Part shown: positions 40,172 through 49,966 of the stretch, piece after piece
How the letters are laid out: each line of letters opens with the position of its first letter
How positions within the stretch are numbered: position 1 is the first letter of the stretch
DNA from: Psychromonas sp. L1A2
Lineage (GTDB): Bacteria; Pseudomonadota; Gammaproteobacteria; Enterobacterales; Psychromonadaceae
Direction of reading: 5' to 3'
Length of the DNA: 64,000 nucleotides
Assembly: GCF_009828855.1 (NCBI RefSeq)
Contig: NZ_WUAG01000001.1
Span: forward strand, 868,001-932,000
The notes under the pieces: generated by a model
Told to the model about the DNA's origin: nothing
Seen by the model: only the letters and a program-made list of their open reading frames with translations
Databases searched by the model: none
Made by a program: the position numbers and the translations under genes

Positions 40172-40271
40172 TATAAGCAATGTATGTTAAGTAAGTTTTT
40201 ATAAACAAGTGTTTAGTTATCTTTTTACTTAATCAGTTTATATACAGTTCGATTGCCATAAAAAGGGCTCA

Positions 40272-40676
40272 ATGATGCTATCCATAATGGCTGACTTATA
40301 TTCACCACTCCTTGCGCTATGCGGTGTTTATTACTTGCGTTTTGCAATGACAAAAAGCTTTGCTATCGCTTTTGTAGCAGGTTATTTATATGCTTATGGT
40401 TTTGCTTTTATAGAGCTGTATTTTGGCTGGTGGCAGTCAATGGGGGCTAATTTTAGTTCGCATACGGTGGCGGTTGCTGTCATCGTATTTGCATTGTTGA
40501 GTGTTAATTTTAAAGTCGGTTGTTACGCTTTTGTAAGCATGATGGCTTATGGGTTGGTGATGACTCTGCTCGAGTATCATTCATGGTTCGATATTTTGAC
40601 CACTATACTTGTCTGCTTACCTTGTTGGTTGCTGTTTTCTGTTGTAAACCGTAGAGCCTCTCGCTCATCGCTTTGA
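40272..40676 (+). CDS. Small four-helix membrane protein, unknown
   Basis: 134 residues with about four membrane segments (residues 8-24, 30-52, 64-82, 86-125). No family recognised. AAAGGG lies before the ATG at 40272; other Met codons at residues 2 and 6 are possible. The stop overlaps or abuts the leader of the yqfO-like gene, so they may be co-transcribed. Confidence 0.6.
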   Translation: MMLSIMADLYSPLLALCGVYYLRFAMTKSFAIAFVAGYLYAYGFAFIELYFGWWQSMGANFSSHTVAVAVIVFALLSVNFKVGCYAFVSMMAYGLVMTLLEYHSWFDILTTILVCLPCWLLFSVVNRRASRSSL

Positions 40677-40711
40677 TCAGCGAATATCGACATCTAAAAG
40701 GAAAGGCCAAT

Positions 40712-41041
40712 ATGTTGTATCAAATTTACTTTTATGTACCGGAAGAATCCCTCGAAACTGTTAAAACAGCCATGTTTAACGCAGGTGCAGGACAAGTCGG
40801 AGAATATCAACAATGTGCTTGGCAAGTTTTAGGGCAAGGTCAGTTTAAACCTTCAGAAAATGCCACACCTTATATTGGTCAACAGCAGCAATTAACCGCA
40901 TTAAATGAATATAGAGTTGAAATGGTCTGTAAAGAAAGCCTATTAAAAGCCGCGCTAACAGCATTGATAAAAGCTCATCCCTATCAAGAAGTTGCCTATG
41001 GTGCATTGCCTATTATTACTTTGGATCAACTAGATAGCTAA
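40712..41041 (+). CDS. YqfO/Nif3-like domain protein
   Basis: 109 residues from MLYQIYFYVPEE; AAGGAAAGG precedes this ATG. The frame is open 39 bp further upstream but has no site. It has the ferredoxin-like fold pattern of the YqfO insertion domain: VPEESLETVKTAMFNAGAGQ, then GEYQQCAWQ, then HPYQEVAYGALPI at the end. Stand-alone versions occur in many gammaproteobacteria. Precise role unknown. Confidence 0.82.
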   Translation: MLYQIYFYVPEESLETVKTAMFNAGAGQVGEYQQCAWQVLGQGQFKPSENATPYIGQQQQLTALNEYRVEMVCKESLLKAALTALIKAHPYQEVAYGALPIITLDQLDS

Positions 41042-41075
41042 ACAACATTAGACTGTTAAAAACAGTGTATTCTTA

Positions 41076-41219
41076 ATGCTCTCATTTGTGATTACTATCT
41101 TTTTCGCCGTCCCAGCTATCATCATTACAGCGACTATAACTATAAGCATCATCACTTCAACTCTCATCACATCAATTACCATCACTATCGCTATTATAAC
41201 GACAACGATAAGCCGTTGA
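41076..41219 (+). CDS. 47-codon Ile/Thr-rich open frame, leader-peptide-like
   Basis: MLSFVITIFFAVPAI is followed by a stretch almost wholly Ile and Thr, ending TTTISR. I count 16 Ile and 12 Thr in 47 residues. Attenuator leaders such as ThrL are Ile/Thr rich, but here no thr or ilv genes follow: the DNA downstream is antisense to the MFS gene. No good ribosome site is visible before the ATG, and the low-complexity ATC/ACT/ATA DNA could give this by chance. It could also be a short hydrophobic membrane peptide. Confidence 0.3.
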   Translation: MLSFVITIFFAVPAIIITATITISIITSTLITSITITIAIITTTISR

Positions 41220-41241
41220 ACCTTAAGTGGTGGTATTTAAA

Positions 41242-42447
41242 TTATTGCACTTGTAACGTCGCCGTCGTTTGCTTTCGGGCATAACTTGCCAAGCGCCAAC
41301 ATAAGCAAAAAACTACGGCATATAATATACTCGCTCCAATCATTACCTGCGTCCAACCACCATGTTGCCAACAATACATCAGATAAAAACCACCTAAACT
41401 GCCAGACACATAATAATGAACGAGATAAAGAGCCGTCGCGGTAGATTTAGAATGTTCAGCTTGCTGGCTCACCCAACCATAAGCAAGGGAGTGAGTGAAA
41501 AAAGCACCAAAACTCAATAAATTTAATCCTATTAATATGACCACTAAGGAGTCATAACTTGCCACTAGCATACCCAATAATCCTAGAGTCGCCCCTACGA
41601 ACATACCGGTAATAGGCCTAAACCGTTGACACCAAATACCGACTAATCGAGAGCTTAACGTACCAGACAAGTAACATAAGAAAATCATCGACGCGATACT
41701 CACTGGCATTGAGTAAGGTTCACTGACTAATCGAAATCCAGCTACCGTATATAAATTCATGAACAGCGCAAAGTTAAGTCCGCCAATTAACATCGCGAAG
41801 AAAATCTTTTTATTTTTTAAATGCTGAATAATAACGTGGTGATATTGAGAAGTAGGAATACTTTTTACCGTTTTATTACTTTGTTTAGGTAATACTAACG
41901 CAACTAATATTGCGCCGACTAAACTGAGTAACGCCATACAAGCGACTGCTGTTTGCCAACTAAAGTGATCGGTTATCATACCGCCAAATATTCGCCCTGA
42001 AATACCACCGAGTGAATTCGCACTGATATAAGCACCAATTCCGTAGCTAAAGGCTTTGGCTGTAAATTCTTCCGCCATATAAGCGACCGCTACTGCAGTA
42101 AATCCGGCTAATGCCATGCCCATTAATGCACGACTTATAATTAAAAGTACCAGGTCGTTTGTTAACAACGAGGTTAAACCAATAACTGGCAATAAAAATA
42201 AACTAATTAATAGTATTTTACGGCGACCTATTAACTCTGAAGCAAATGCCCATGGCAGTAACATGATTGCAAGGGTGAGTGTGCCAGCAGCGAGTAACCA
42301 ATTAATTTGTGTTGCAGATACGGCAAAGTCTTTTGCTAACACGGGCAACATAGGTTGAAATAAATACAGATTACAAAAAACTAAAAATGAGCCAAAAGCG
42401 AGTGCGGCACTGACTTTATAATAAGCTTTACTGCGAAATTCAATCAT
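41242..42447 (-). CDS. MFS transporter, YnfM-like
   Basis: 401 residues (start MIEFRSKAYY preferred over a frame opening 48 bp upstream). Twelve hydrophobic helices; the signature LFQPMLPVLAKDF in helix 1-2, GRRKILLISLFLLPVIG in loop 2-3 and GLNLLSFGAFFTHSLAYGWV are like E. coli YnfM. Divergent from a LysR gene, which probably controls it, as ynfL/ynfM in E. coli. Substrate unknown; export of small solutes is inferred. Confidence 0.85.
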   Translation of the reverse strand: MIEFRSKAYYKVSAALAFGSFLVFCNLYLFQPMLPVLAKDFAVSATQINWLLAAGTLTLAIMLLPWAFASELIGRRKILLISLFLLPVIGLTSLLTNDLVLLIISRALMGMALAGFTAVAVAYMAEEFTAKAFSYGIGAYISANSLGGISGRIFGGMITDHFSWQTAVACMALLSLVGAILVALVLPKQSNKTVKSIPTSQYHHVIIQHLKNKKIFFAMLIGGLNFALFMNLYTVAGFRLVSEPYSMPVSIASMIFLCYLSGTLSSRLVGIWCQRFRPITGMFVGATLGLLGMLVASYDSLVVILIGLNLLSFGAFFTHSLAYGWVSQQAEHSKSTATALYLVHYYVSGSLGGFYLMYCWQHGGWTQVMIGASILYAVVFCLCWRLASYARKQTTATLQVQ

Positions 42448-42548
42448 CGATGTGATCACCAACAGGAAACGAGATCGAAACAGTAGCAAGTTCATTACAA
42501 TAGTGAAAATATATAATAATTATCACTTCAATAGTTTTTGGTTATAGC

Positions 42549-43418
42549 ATGGATACTCGACTTCTTACCTATTTTGCCGCGGTGGCAAAGTATCAAAACA
42601 TCACGCATGCCGCCAATGCGTTACACATAGCACAACCCGCTTTAAGTGTGGCTATTAAAAAATTAGAGGCGCAATTAGAGCTTGAGCTTTTTCGTCGTAA
42701 TGAACGAAAAATAACCCTTACCCATGAAGGTGAAATTCTATTGGGGCATGCCAAACAAATCATCCAACAATTAGATGATGCCACTTTAGCCATGAAAGAA
42801 CTAAGAGGCCTGGAAAAAGGTGAAGTGCGGCTAGGTGTACCGAGTATTATGGGTACTTATTACTTTCCTGATGTCTTGATGGCCTTTAAAAGTCGTTATC
42901 CAAAATTGAAATTAATTATGATTGAAGCAGGTGCGCAGTCGATACAAAAAATGCTACTCGACGGGGAAATTGACCTCGGGATCATTCAAGCGCGAAATTT
43001 ACCTGAAGCATTAGATTCTGAACATCTCATTCGCTCACAAATGGTTGCCGTGGTGAATACTGAGCATGAGTTTGCTGATAAAAAATCACTGAGCTATGCC
43101 GAGTTCTTTTCTCAGGAATTAGTGATGTTTAAACAGGGATATTTTCATCGTGAAAAATTAGATGATATTTGTCGACAAGAAAAATTAACCGCCGACTTTT
43201 CCTTTGAAACTAACTTACTGGCGGTGATTCTTAAGATTGTAAAACGTGATTTTGCAATAACGGCGTTACTTGAACTCGCGACAGAAAAAGAACCGGATAT
43301 TATCTCTATTCCCTTTGAAGAGCCTATCTTTCTGGATATCTCAATTGCTTGGAGAAAGAAAGGTTATTTATCTAAAGCAGATAGAGCTTTTTTAGAGTTT
43401 GTGAAACAAAACCATTAA
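42549..43418 (+). CDS. LysR-type transcriptional regulator, YnfL-like
   Basis: 289 residues. The HTH is typical: TYFAAVAKYQNITHAANALH (about residues 6-25) and QPALSVAIKKLEAQL, then the linker and the effector-binding domain (LGVPSIMGTYYFP from about 96). The intergenic space of about 100 bp to the MFS gene should hold shared operator sites. Predicted to act on the MFS gene and itself. Confidence 0.88.
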   Translation: MDTRLLTYFAAVAKYQNITHAANALHIAQPALSVAIKKLEAQLELELFRRNERKITLTHEGEILLGHAKQIIQQLDDATLAMKELRGLEKGEVRLGVPSIMGTYYFPDVLMAFKSRYPKLKLIMIEAGAQSIQKMLLDGEIDLGIIQARNLPEALDSEHLIRSQMVAVVNTEHEFADKKSLSYAEFFSQELVMFKQGYFHREKLDDICRQEKLTADFSFETNLLAVILKIVKRDFAITALLELATEKEPDIISIPFEEPIFLDISIAWRKKGYLSKADRAFLEFVKQNH

Positions 43419-43492
43419 GTGGATATTGTTTCACTTGTTCTTTATTTTTTATAAAACGGCGACTGTTTATTAGCTTGATAAAGAATAGTTTA

Positions 43493-43996
43493 TTACTTCG
43501 CTAGAGAAGGAATAGGCTGTTTTTTACTGCTTAATTGCTGCTGAATATACTCTTGTATCGAATCATCTAAACAAGCTTTACTTAAATACTGCTGTCCACC
43601 TTGATGTAAGTTCAACATAAAACCAGCATCTGTTTCATAGAAGCTATCGATAGACTGCCAAGCCAATTGGTTATTGATGTAAACGCTTTTATTTTCAATA
43701 CCTTGATCATCAAAAATAAGCGTGATTTTATTACCCGCATTTTTACTCATCATTTGTCGAGTTAACCACCATGGACGTTTGTATTTAAAACTGAAATATT
43801 CCAACGCGGCGATAGCAAAAAAGAACCAAGCTAATAAACCTTGTACATCCGTTGCAAATAAAAAAAACAAACCGGCGATGATTAAACCTGCAATGAAAAT
43901 ATAGCGTGGTTTTTGTGGCCCTTTTAATAACATTGATTGATCAAAACACTCTGCATAGTGTTCACGATCTAGCATGAAGTGAGTTTCAAATTGCAT
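43493..43996 (-). CDS. YcxB-like family protein
   Basis: 167 residues from MQFETHFMLD. Two adjacent membrane helices (about residues 32-64) are followed by a beta-rich cytoplasmic domain (ITLIFDDQGIENKS, then LAWQSIDSFYE), the layout of YcxB-like proteins with a PH-like fold. Function unknown. It converges on the LysR gene. The upstream AGG before MQFETH favours this start over one 18 bp earlier. Confidence 0.75.
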   Translation of the reverse strand: MQFETHFMLDREHYAECFDQSMLLKGPQKPRYIFIAGLIIAGLFFLFATDVQGLLAWFFFAIAALEYFSFKYKRPWWLTRQMMSKNAGNKITLIFDDQGIENKSVYINNQLAWQSIDSFYETDAGFMLNLHQGGQQYLSKACLDDSIQEYIQQQLSSKKQPIPSLAK

Positions 43997-44265
43997 GTTC
44001 AGCCTATTAGACAAAAAAAGAAATGATTATACCTATTATCAAATGTTAAGTAATGAAATGTTATGCAATGAATCTATTCAACAGGATTACTAGGTATGAG
44101 ATTGCCGTAACGATTAATGGGTGCTCGGTTTACTTACAATCAGCGGATGTTTTGAAGTTAAACATAACGGACTAAGATATGACGAGATAGTCGCTGTTCA
44201 TCTTTATTTGAAGTGTTAATATATGTTTCTTATATATTTTCTAACATGATGAATGGATAGGTCAA

Positions 44266-45444
44266 ATGAAAAAAGAAACGCAAATAGTAAGTTTAGGACG
44301 TGATAAAAAATGGACAAACGGAGTCATTAATCCACCTGTAGTGCGCGCTTCAACCATGACCTTTGAAACGATGGAAGATATGCGTTTTGCATCTAAAAAC
44401 AAAGCTAACGGTGAATTGTTTTACGGTCGCCGTGGTGGTCCAACACATTTTGCATTTCAAGCTGCGATTGCTGAACTAGAAGGTGGCGTTGGTACTGCGT
44501 TATATCCATCAGGCTCCGCAGCTATCAGTAATTCATTAATGTCTTTCTTAAAATCAGGTGACCATTTGTTAATGGTAGACAGTGCTTACGAACCAACACG
44601 CGCTTTATGTGACAGTTTATTAGCAGGATTTGGCATCGAAACTACGTATTACGATCCAATGATCGGTGCGGGCATTAAAGACCTTATTCAAGACAATACT
44701 AAAGTCTTATTTTTAGAATCACCTGGTTCAGTGACCATGGAAATTCAAGATGTACCAACATTAAGCAAAATTGCTCACGAACATGGTTTAGTGGTGATGT
44801 TGGATAACACATGGGCTTCACCAATCAACTCTCGTCCATTTGATATGGGCGTTGATATTTCTATTCAAGCGGCAACCAAATACATAGTAGGGCATTCAGA
44901 TGTCATGATGGGTACCGCTACGTCGAATGAAGCTCATTGGGAACAATTGCGTGAAAACAGTTACTTAATGGGACAATGTACGTCACCAGATGATGTTTAT
45001 TTAGCTAGCCGTGGTTTACGTACATTAGGCGTGAGAATGGCGCAGCATGAAAAAAATGCGCTGCAAGTCGCTAATTGGCTAGCAACACGTCCTGAAGTCG
45101 ATCACCTTCGTCACCCTGCTTTTGAAACTTGTCCTGGGCATGAGTTTTTTAAACGCGATTTTACTGCTTCTAACGGTTTATTCTCTTTTGTATTAAAAGA
45201 AGGGAACAGCAAGTCATTAACGGCCTTAGTAGAAAACATGCATCACTTTAAAATGGGCTTTTCATGGGGTGGATTTGAAAGCTTGATTTTGAGTGTATCG
45301 GGGATTGATAAAATTAGAACTGTAACTAAATGGGATAGCAGCAAACCGCTTATTCGTTTACATATCGGTTTAGAAAGCCCTGAAGATTTGATCGCAGATT
45401 TAGAAGCGGGCTTTGAGCGTTACAATGCCGTTTTAAATAAGTAG
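44266..45444 (+). CDS. metC: MetC, cystathionine beta-lyase
   Basis: 392 residues. PLP enzyme that cleaves cystathionine to homocysteine, pyruvate and ammonia in methionine synthesis. Visible: FYGRRGGPTHFAFQ, YPSGSAAISN, MLDNTWASP, and the PLP lysine in QAATKYIVGHSDVMMG (about residue 207). The family's length is normal. A strong terminator follows 36 bp downstream, then a repeat array. Confidence 0.95.
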   Translation: MKKETQIVSLGRDKKWTNGVINPPVVRASTMTFETMEDMRFASKNKANGELFYGRRGGPTHFAFQAAIAELEGGVGTALYPSGSAAISNSLMSFLKSGDHLLMVDSAYEPTRALCDSLLAGFGIETTYYDPMIGAGIKDLIQDNTKVLFLESPGSVTMEIQDVPTLSKIAHEHGLVVMLDNTWASPINSRPFDMGVDISIQAATKYIVGHSDVMMGTATSNEAHWEQLRENSYLMGQCTSPDDVYLASRGLRTLGVRMAQHEKNALQVANWLATRPEVDHLRHPAFETCPGHEFFKRDFTASNGLFSFVLKEGNSKSLTALVENMHHFKMGFSWGGFESLILSVSGIDKIRTVTKWDSSKPLIRLHIGLESPEDLIADLEAGFERYNAVLNK

Positions 45445-45480
45445 TTTTGTAAATAGCATTCTAATTGAGTATTAATATTG

Positions 45481-45504
45481 AAGGAGCCTTTTGGCTCCTT
45501 TTTT
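45481..45504 (+). terminator. Rho-independent terminator of metC
   Basis: Stem AAGGAGCC with GGCTCCTT, loop TTTT, followed by TTTT. Confidence 0.93.
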
Positions 45505-45535
45505 GTGTTTTTTATTAAGCTATTTATTTTTAAAG

Positions 45536-47175
45536 TCAAAAGCGATTTAACCACGAAGGCACGAAGGGTAAAGAAGGTTAAGTCAAAAACGGTTTAACCA
45601 CGAAGGCACGAAGAGTAAAGAAGGTTAGGTCAAAAACGGTTTAACCACGAAGGCACGAAGGGTAAAGAAGGTTAGGTCAAAAACGGTTTAACCACGAAGT
45701 CACGAAGGGTAAAGAAGGCTAAATCAAAAACATTAATATTAATCAATCTTGTCAGTTTTCTTCGTGCCCTTCGTGTAGCGCAGTGGCTTCGTGGTTGGTT
45801 ACAGTCTCTTAAAATCAAAAGCGAATTAACCACGAAGGCATGAAGGGTAAAGAAGGTTAGTTCAATAAACATTAATATTAATCAATCTTATGGCGTTTCT
45901 TCGTTTGCATTTTGCAGCATAGCGGCTTCGTGGTTGATTACTTCTTTTAAATTCAAAAACGGTTTAACCACGAAGGCACGAAGGGTAAAGAAGGTTAGTT
46001 CAAAAACATTAATATTAATTAATCTTGTCAGTTTTCTTCGTGTCCTTCGTGTAGCACAGCGGCTTCGTGGTTGGTTACCGTCTTTTAAAGTCAAAAACGA
46101 TTTAACCACGAAGTCACGAAGGGTAAAGAAGGTTAGTTCAACAAACATTAATATTACTCAATCTTGTCGATTTTCTTCGTGACCTTCGTGTAGCGCAGCG
46201 GCTTTGTGGTTGATTAGGGGCTCTTAAAGTCAAAAGCAATTTAACCACGAAGTCACGAAGGGTAAAGAAGGTTAAGTCAAAAGCATTAATATTAGTCAAT
46301 CTTGTCGGTTTTCTTCGTGACCTTCGTGTAGCGCAGCGGCTTCGTGGTTAGTTACAGTCTCTTAAATTCAAAAACGGTTTAACCACGAAGGGTAAAGAAG
46401 GTTAGTTCAACAAACATTAATATTAATCAATCTTGTCGGTTTTCTTCGTGTCCTTCGTGTAGCGCAGCGGCTTCGTGGTTGATTACTTCTTTTAAATTCA
46501 AAAACGATTTAACCACGAAGTCACGAAGGGTAAAGAAGGTTAGTTCAACACATTAATATTAATCAATCTTGTCGGTTTTCTTCGTGTCCTTCGTGTAGCG
46601 CAGCGGCTTCGTGGTTGATTACTTCTTTTAAATTCAAAAACGGTTTAACCACTAAGGCACGAAGGGTAAAGAAGGTTAGTTCAACAAACATTAATATTAA
46701 TCAATCTTGTGGGGTTTCTTCGTGTCCTTCGTGTAGCGCAGCGGCTTCGTGGTTGATTAGGGGCTCTTAAAGTCAAAAGCAATTTAACCACGAAGGCACG
46801 AAGAGTAAAGAAGATTAGGTTAAAAACATTAATCAATCTTGTGGGGGGTCTTCGTGCCCTTCGTGTAGCGCAGCGGCTTCGTGGTTGATTAGGGGCTCTT
46901 AAAGTCAAAAGCAATTTAACCACGAAGTCACGAAGGGTAAAGAAGGTTAGTTCAACACATTAATATTAATCAATCTTGTATCTTGTCGGTTTTCTTCGTG
47001 CTCTTCGTGTAGCGCAGCGGCTTCGTGGTTGGTTACAGTCTCTTAAAATCAAAAGCGAATTAACCACGAAGGCACGAAGAGTAAAGAAGGTTAGGTCAAT
47101 ACATTAATATTAATCAATTTTGTGGATTTTCTTCGCTTTCATCTTGCAGCGCAGCGGCTTCGTGGTGACTTACCG
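45536..47175. repeat. Array of about 138-bp palindromic repeat units
   Basis: Left arms (core CCACGAAGGCACGAAGGG, then AAGAAGGTTAG) start at 45551, 45598, 45645, 45692, 45830, 45969, 46107, 46246, 46383, 46513, 46650, 46789, 46920 and 47063. The first three are 47-bp half units without right arms; the other eleven each have a middle part (CATTAATATTAATCAATCTT) and a right arm (TTCTTCGTGTCCTTCGTG, then GCGGCTTCGTGG) that is roughly the reverse complement of the left arm. Unit spacing is mostly 137-139 bp. Units differ from each other, and the Arg-rich open frames inside are not believed to be genes. Confidence 0.95.
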
Positions 47176-47178
47176 TTT

Positions 47179-47685
47179 TTACTCTACTTTGATTTCAGTT
47201 AACTGCTCGGTAAACATTGCATTCAATAGTAGCTCTCCTTTTTCACTGACTTTGAACTCACCATATCGGGCTTGTTCATAAAGTTCAGCTGTACCTTCTT
47301 CAAAGAAAAAAGCGTTAGTGGCGAATTTTATATTATCGTCGCGTACACGATAATTAAGTAGAAGTTCATTTTCTTGTAACGGTTTCCCTTGGTAAACTCT
47401 TTGAAAAGTACCTACTTTATTATCATCTAATTTCACTACGATTTGCCCATCATGTGTGCTTTTTAAGGCTTTGTTAGAGCTTGATTGGAGTGCATTATAA
47501 AGTTGGTCCGCTGCATCAAAGCGTAGCGCCATATAATCGCCTTGCATTAACGAGCGAGGATCTACAGGTGCTAGTTTCAAATATACGGTATCGCCTTGTT
47601 TTAAGTGCTGCTCTTTACCGATAATTGAAAAGTTCATCACCGCTAAAATAACCAACAACATGCCTATTACGATCTTAGATTGCAT
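47179..47685 (-). CDS. GDYXXLXY-domain membrane-anchored protein
   Basis: 168 residues: one N-terminal membrane helix, then PRSLMQGDYMALRF, which fits the GDYXXLXY motif. Families with this motif sit downstream of DUF2157 and DUF4401 genes, as here. The start overlaps the end of the DUF4401 gene by 11 bp. Function unknown; the stop is right at the edge of the repeat array. Confidence 0.85.
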   Translation of the reverse strand: MQSKIVIGMLLVILAVMNFSIIGKEQHLKQGDTVYLKLAPVDPRSLMQGDYMALRFDAADQLYNALQSSSNKALKSTHDGQIVVKLDDNKVGTFQRVYQGKPLQENELLLNYRVRDDNIKFATNAFFFEEGTAELYEQARYGEFKVSEKGELLLNAMFTEQLTEIKVE

Positions 47686-48808
47686 CGTTATCTCCTTGCT
47701 GTGGATTAAGCTGTTTATGAGAAAGTTCTGACGAATCCGAATGAATCTGCATCGGATTCAGCCATTTTAATAAAGCATAACGAATCGCCAATATGAATAA
47801 CCCCATCATTAATAAAATGACTGATTTTTCTAACAAGGTAAGCGTTAATAAATAGTAATAACTGGAGATATAAAAGAGTAATGAGGTTATTCCTAATCCT
47901 TGTAAGACTTTATTACTGTTTGAAAATCCAACTATCAATAGAGCAAAACCAATAGTAATACCAGAGGCTTGCATGGATAAAAGGCATAAGCAGATAGTCG
48001 CGCCAATAATGGCTAATTTAGTGTTAAACGGAAAATAATGCTGGCTACGTTGCATTAAAGTGACGATTAAATAAAGCATAGTGAAGAGTAATAATAGTTC
48101 ATCTAAATAGTAATACCATGACTGCTCTAATGTGGTTTCATTTAACCAATAAGCAAGGTCATAACCAATGATATAAGAGGCTTTGAGCGGAATAAGTAAC
48201 AATATAATGCCATAGCTAATTGCTTCAAAAGTAGATTGCCATTTTACTGAACGCCATTCATTGAGTACTAAAAATAATGCCAATAATAATAAACTTGCTG
48301 AAGTAAATGCAGAAAGCTGCAAATAATGAAAACAAATGGTTAATGCAATACTTGCAAAAAAAGCAGAGCAAACGCGATGTATATAATGCGGCATGATCAG
48401 GCTTAAGCTACTTTGTATAATTAAAATAGCAAACCAAGGAAATGCTGAAAAGACCGTATTATCAATCATAAAAATAGCCCAAGCGATCAATGCTTGTCCG
48501 GCTAAGCTAAAGGCAAGCATAAGGTGCTCTAGGAATTCAGATGGCTTATTTTTTAACATTTGATAAGCCATTAATATCATTCCAGAGCCGACGACTAAAC
48601 AAACGGCACTGTTTTCCACCAAGTCTTGTAAAGTGAGCAAAAAGAAGCCCAAGATAAATAGTGAGGCAAACCAGCCCGAACAAGCCAGTAAGAGCTTTAT
48701 AAACCAAGGTGAATCTAATGTCTCTGCAGGCTGAAACTCGCCATTGACTAAGGCTTTCTCTTGAAGTTGTTGCCATAGTATTTGCTGTTGAGTTTGTTGT
48801 ATCTTCAT
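47675..48808 (-). CDS. DUF4401 polytopic membrane protein
   Basis: 377 residues with about ten membrane segments; only the first 40 and last 25 residues are soluble. SPWFIKLLLACSGWFASLFILGF begins the membrane part, as in DUF4401. It overlaps DUF2157 upstream by 4 bp (ATGA) and GDYXXLXY downstream by 11 bp, so all three are translated together. Role unknown. Confidence 0.83.
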   Translation of the reverse strand: MKIQQTQQQILWQQLQEKALVNGEFQPAETLDSPWFIKLLLACSGWFASLFILGFFLLTLQDLVENSAVCLVVGSGMILMAYQMLKNKPSEFLEHLMLAFSLAGQALIAWAIFMIDNTVFSAFPWFAILIIQSSLSLIMPHYIHRVCSAFFASIALTICFHYLQLSAFTSASLLLLALFLVLNEWRSVKWQSTFEAISYGIILLLIPLKASYIIGYDLAYWLNETTLEQSWYYYLDELLLLFTMLYLIVTLMQRSQHYFPFNTKLAIIGATICLCLLSMQASGITIGFALLIVGFSNSNKVLQGLGITSLLFYISSYYYLLTLTLLEKSVILLMMGLFILAIRYALLKWLNPMQIHSDSSELSHKQLNPQQGDNDAI

Positions 48809-49776
48809 GACAACATCTCCTTATTGACTTTTTTCAACCAAATGGTCGCTAAGCTCGTCAGACCAATGATTAACACTGACGTCAGTAGAAAGAATCCTTC
48901 AATATAATCCTCATTCAAATTGTCGATACAAGCCGTGATAATAACAACAATACTTGATAAACAGCCGCCTGCGAGCATAAATAAGTCGTGTCGAAGATGA
49001 CGATAAACCACATATAACGCGGCAATAAAGACTCCCCAAAATAAGAAAGGCAATAAGCTAGTATTGTGTGAATCTATTATCGTATCAACCACAATAAAGG
49101 TGATCATAAAGCCTGCTAATGAAGCGATGCTTCGAGCTAACCAACGAGGCGATAAATAGGTGAAGCGTCGGCTGCTCAGTTCCAATGTAGTTAATGCAAT
49201 ACTGTTCAGAAAAAACAGTGCAATCCAGAGATTACCATCAGCTGATAAAAATAACGTTAAAGGAAGGCCAAAACTATCAATGTAGAGGCTTAAAGCAATA
49301 TTTAATAAACCTAACCAACTCAACCATAATGGCGCAAAGCGAGCGATAACAACCCAAGGTGTGATCAGAACAGCCCAAAAAAAGAACAGAGTCCAAGGAT
49401 CTGCGCCGGTTTGATACGTTTGTCCGAAAAAAGCCATTAACACACCGACCATTAAACAGCTCACTAATAAACTTATTTGTGCTTTTAGACTGTCTTTTTT
49501 GGCAAGCCAATAGGTAAATATAGTGGCAACAAGCAATGATTCTATTAAAGCAAACTTTCCAAAACGCCCCCAATCATCCCAATTATAGGCAATAAAAAAG
49601 AGCACAGAAAAAGCCAAGCTTAGCGCCCCTAAACACAGTAATAATCGGTCGATAAACTTAAACCAACTGTTTATAGTAGGTGAAACTTGCGTACAGTTAA
49701 GTGCATCATTGATCTGCGCTGGTTGGACGTAACCGCGCTTTATAAAATCACTAACAATGTGGCGTGATGATGGCAT
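48805..49776 (-). CDS. DUF2157 membrane protein
   Basis: 323 residues with about eight to nine membrane helices after a soluble head (residues 1-30). LLCLGALSLAFSVLFFIAYN with WDDWGRFGKF is the DUF2157 signature. First gene of the DUF2157-DUF4401-GDYXXLXY operon. Function unknown. Confidence 0.85.
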   Translation of the reverse strand: MPSSRHIVSDFIKRGYVQPAQINDALNCTQVSPTINSWFKFIDRLLLCLGALSLAFSVLFFIAYNWDDWGRFGKFALIESLLVATIFTYWLAKKDSLKAQISLLVSCLMVGVLMAFFGQTYQTGADPWTLFFFWAVLITPWVVIARFAPLWLSWLGLLNIALSLYIDSFGLPLTLFLSADGNLWIALFFLNSIALTTLELSSRRFTYLSPRWLARSIASLAGFMITFIVVDTIIDSHNTSLLPFLFWGVFIAALYVVYRHLRHDLFMLAGGCLSSIVVIITACIDNLNEDYIEGFFLLTSVLIIGLTSLATIWLKKVNKEMLS

Positions 49777-49966
49777 TGCCTCTTCCCTGATGATGTTTTT
49801 GTCTAGTTTACATCAAAGATAACTTAAATACGGATGTTAAGTACAATTTTAAGATTCGATAGTGGCTGTTATAGTTGGTGACTTACTACTCATTAATAAG
49901 TAGAGTGACTCGATGCACTTAGCTTTAAAGGCCGAGTCTGCTTTTCAACAAGTGACCGACAAAAAA

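Noticed and set aside
45672..46923. Arg-rich open frames across the palindromic array (for example 45672-45872, 45888-46148, 46681-46923)
   Set aside because: They are readings of the repeat units on the minus strand, repeat themselves, and have no ribosome sites or family resemblance.
45536..47175. CRISPR array
   Set aside because: Units are long and palindromic with conserved middles; there are no unique spacers of equal length and no cas genes.
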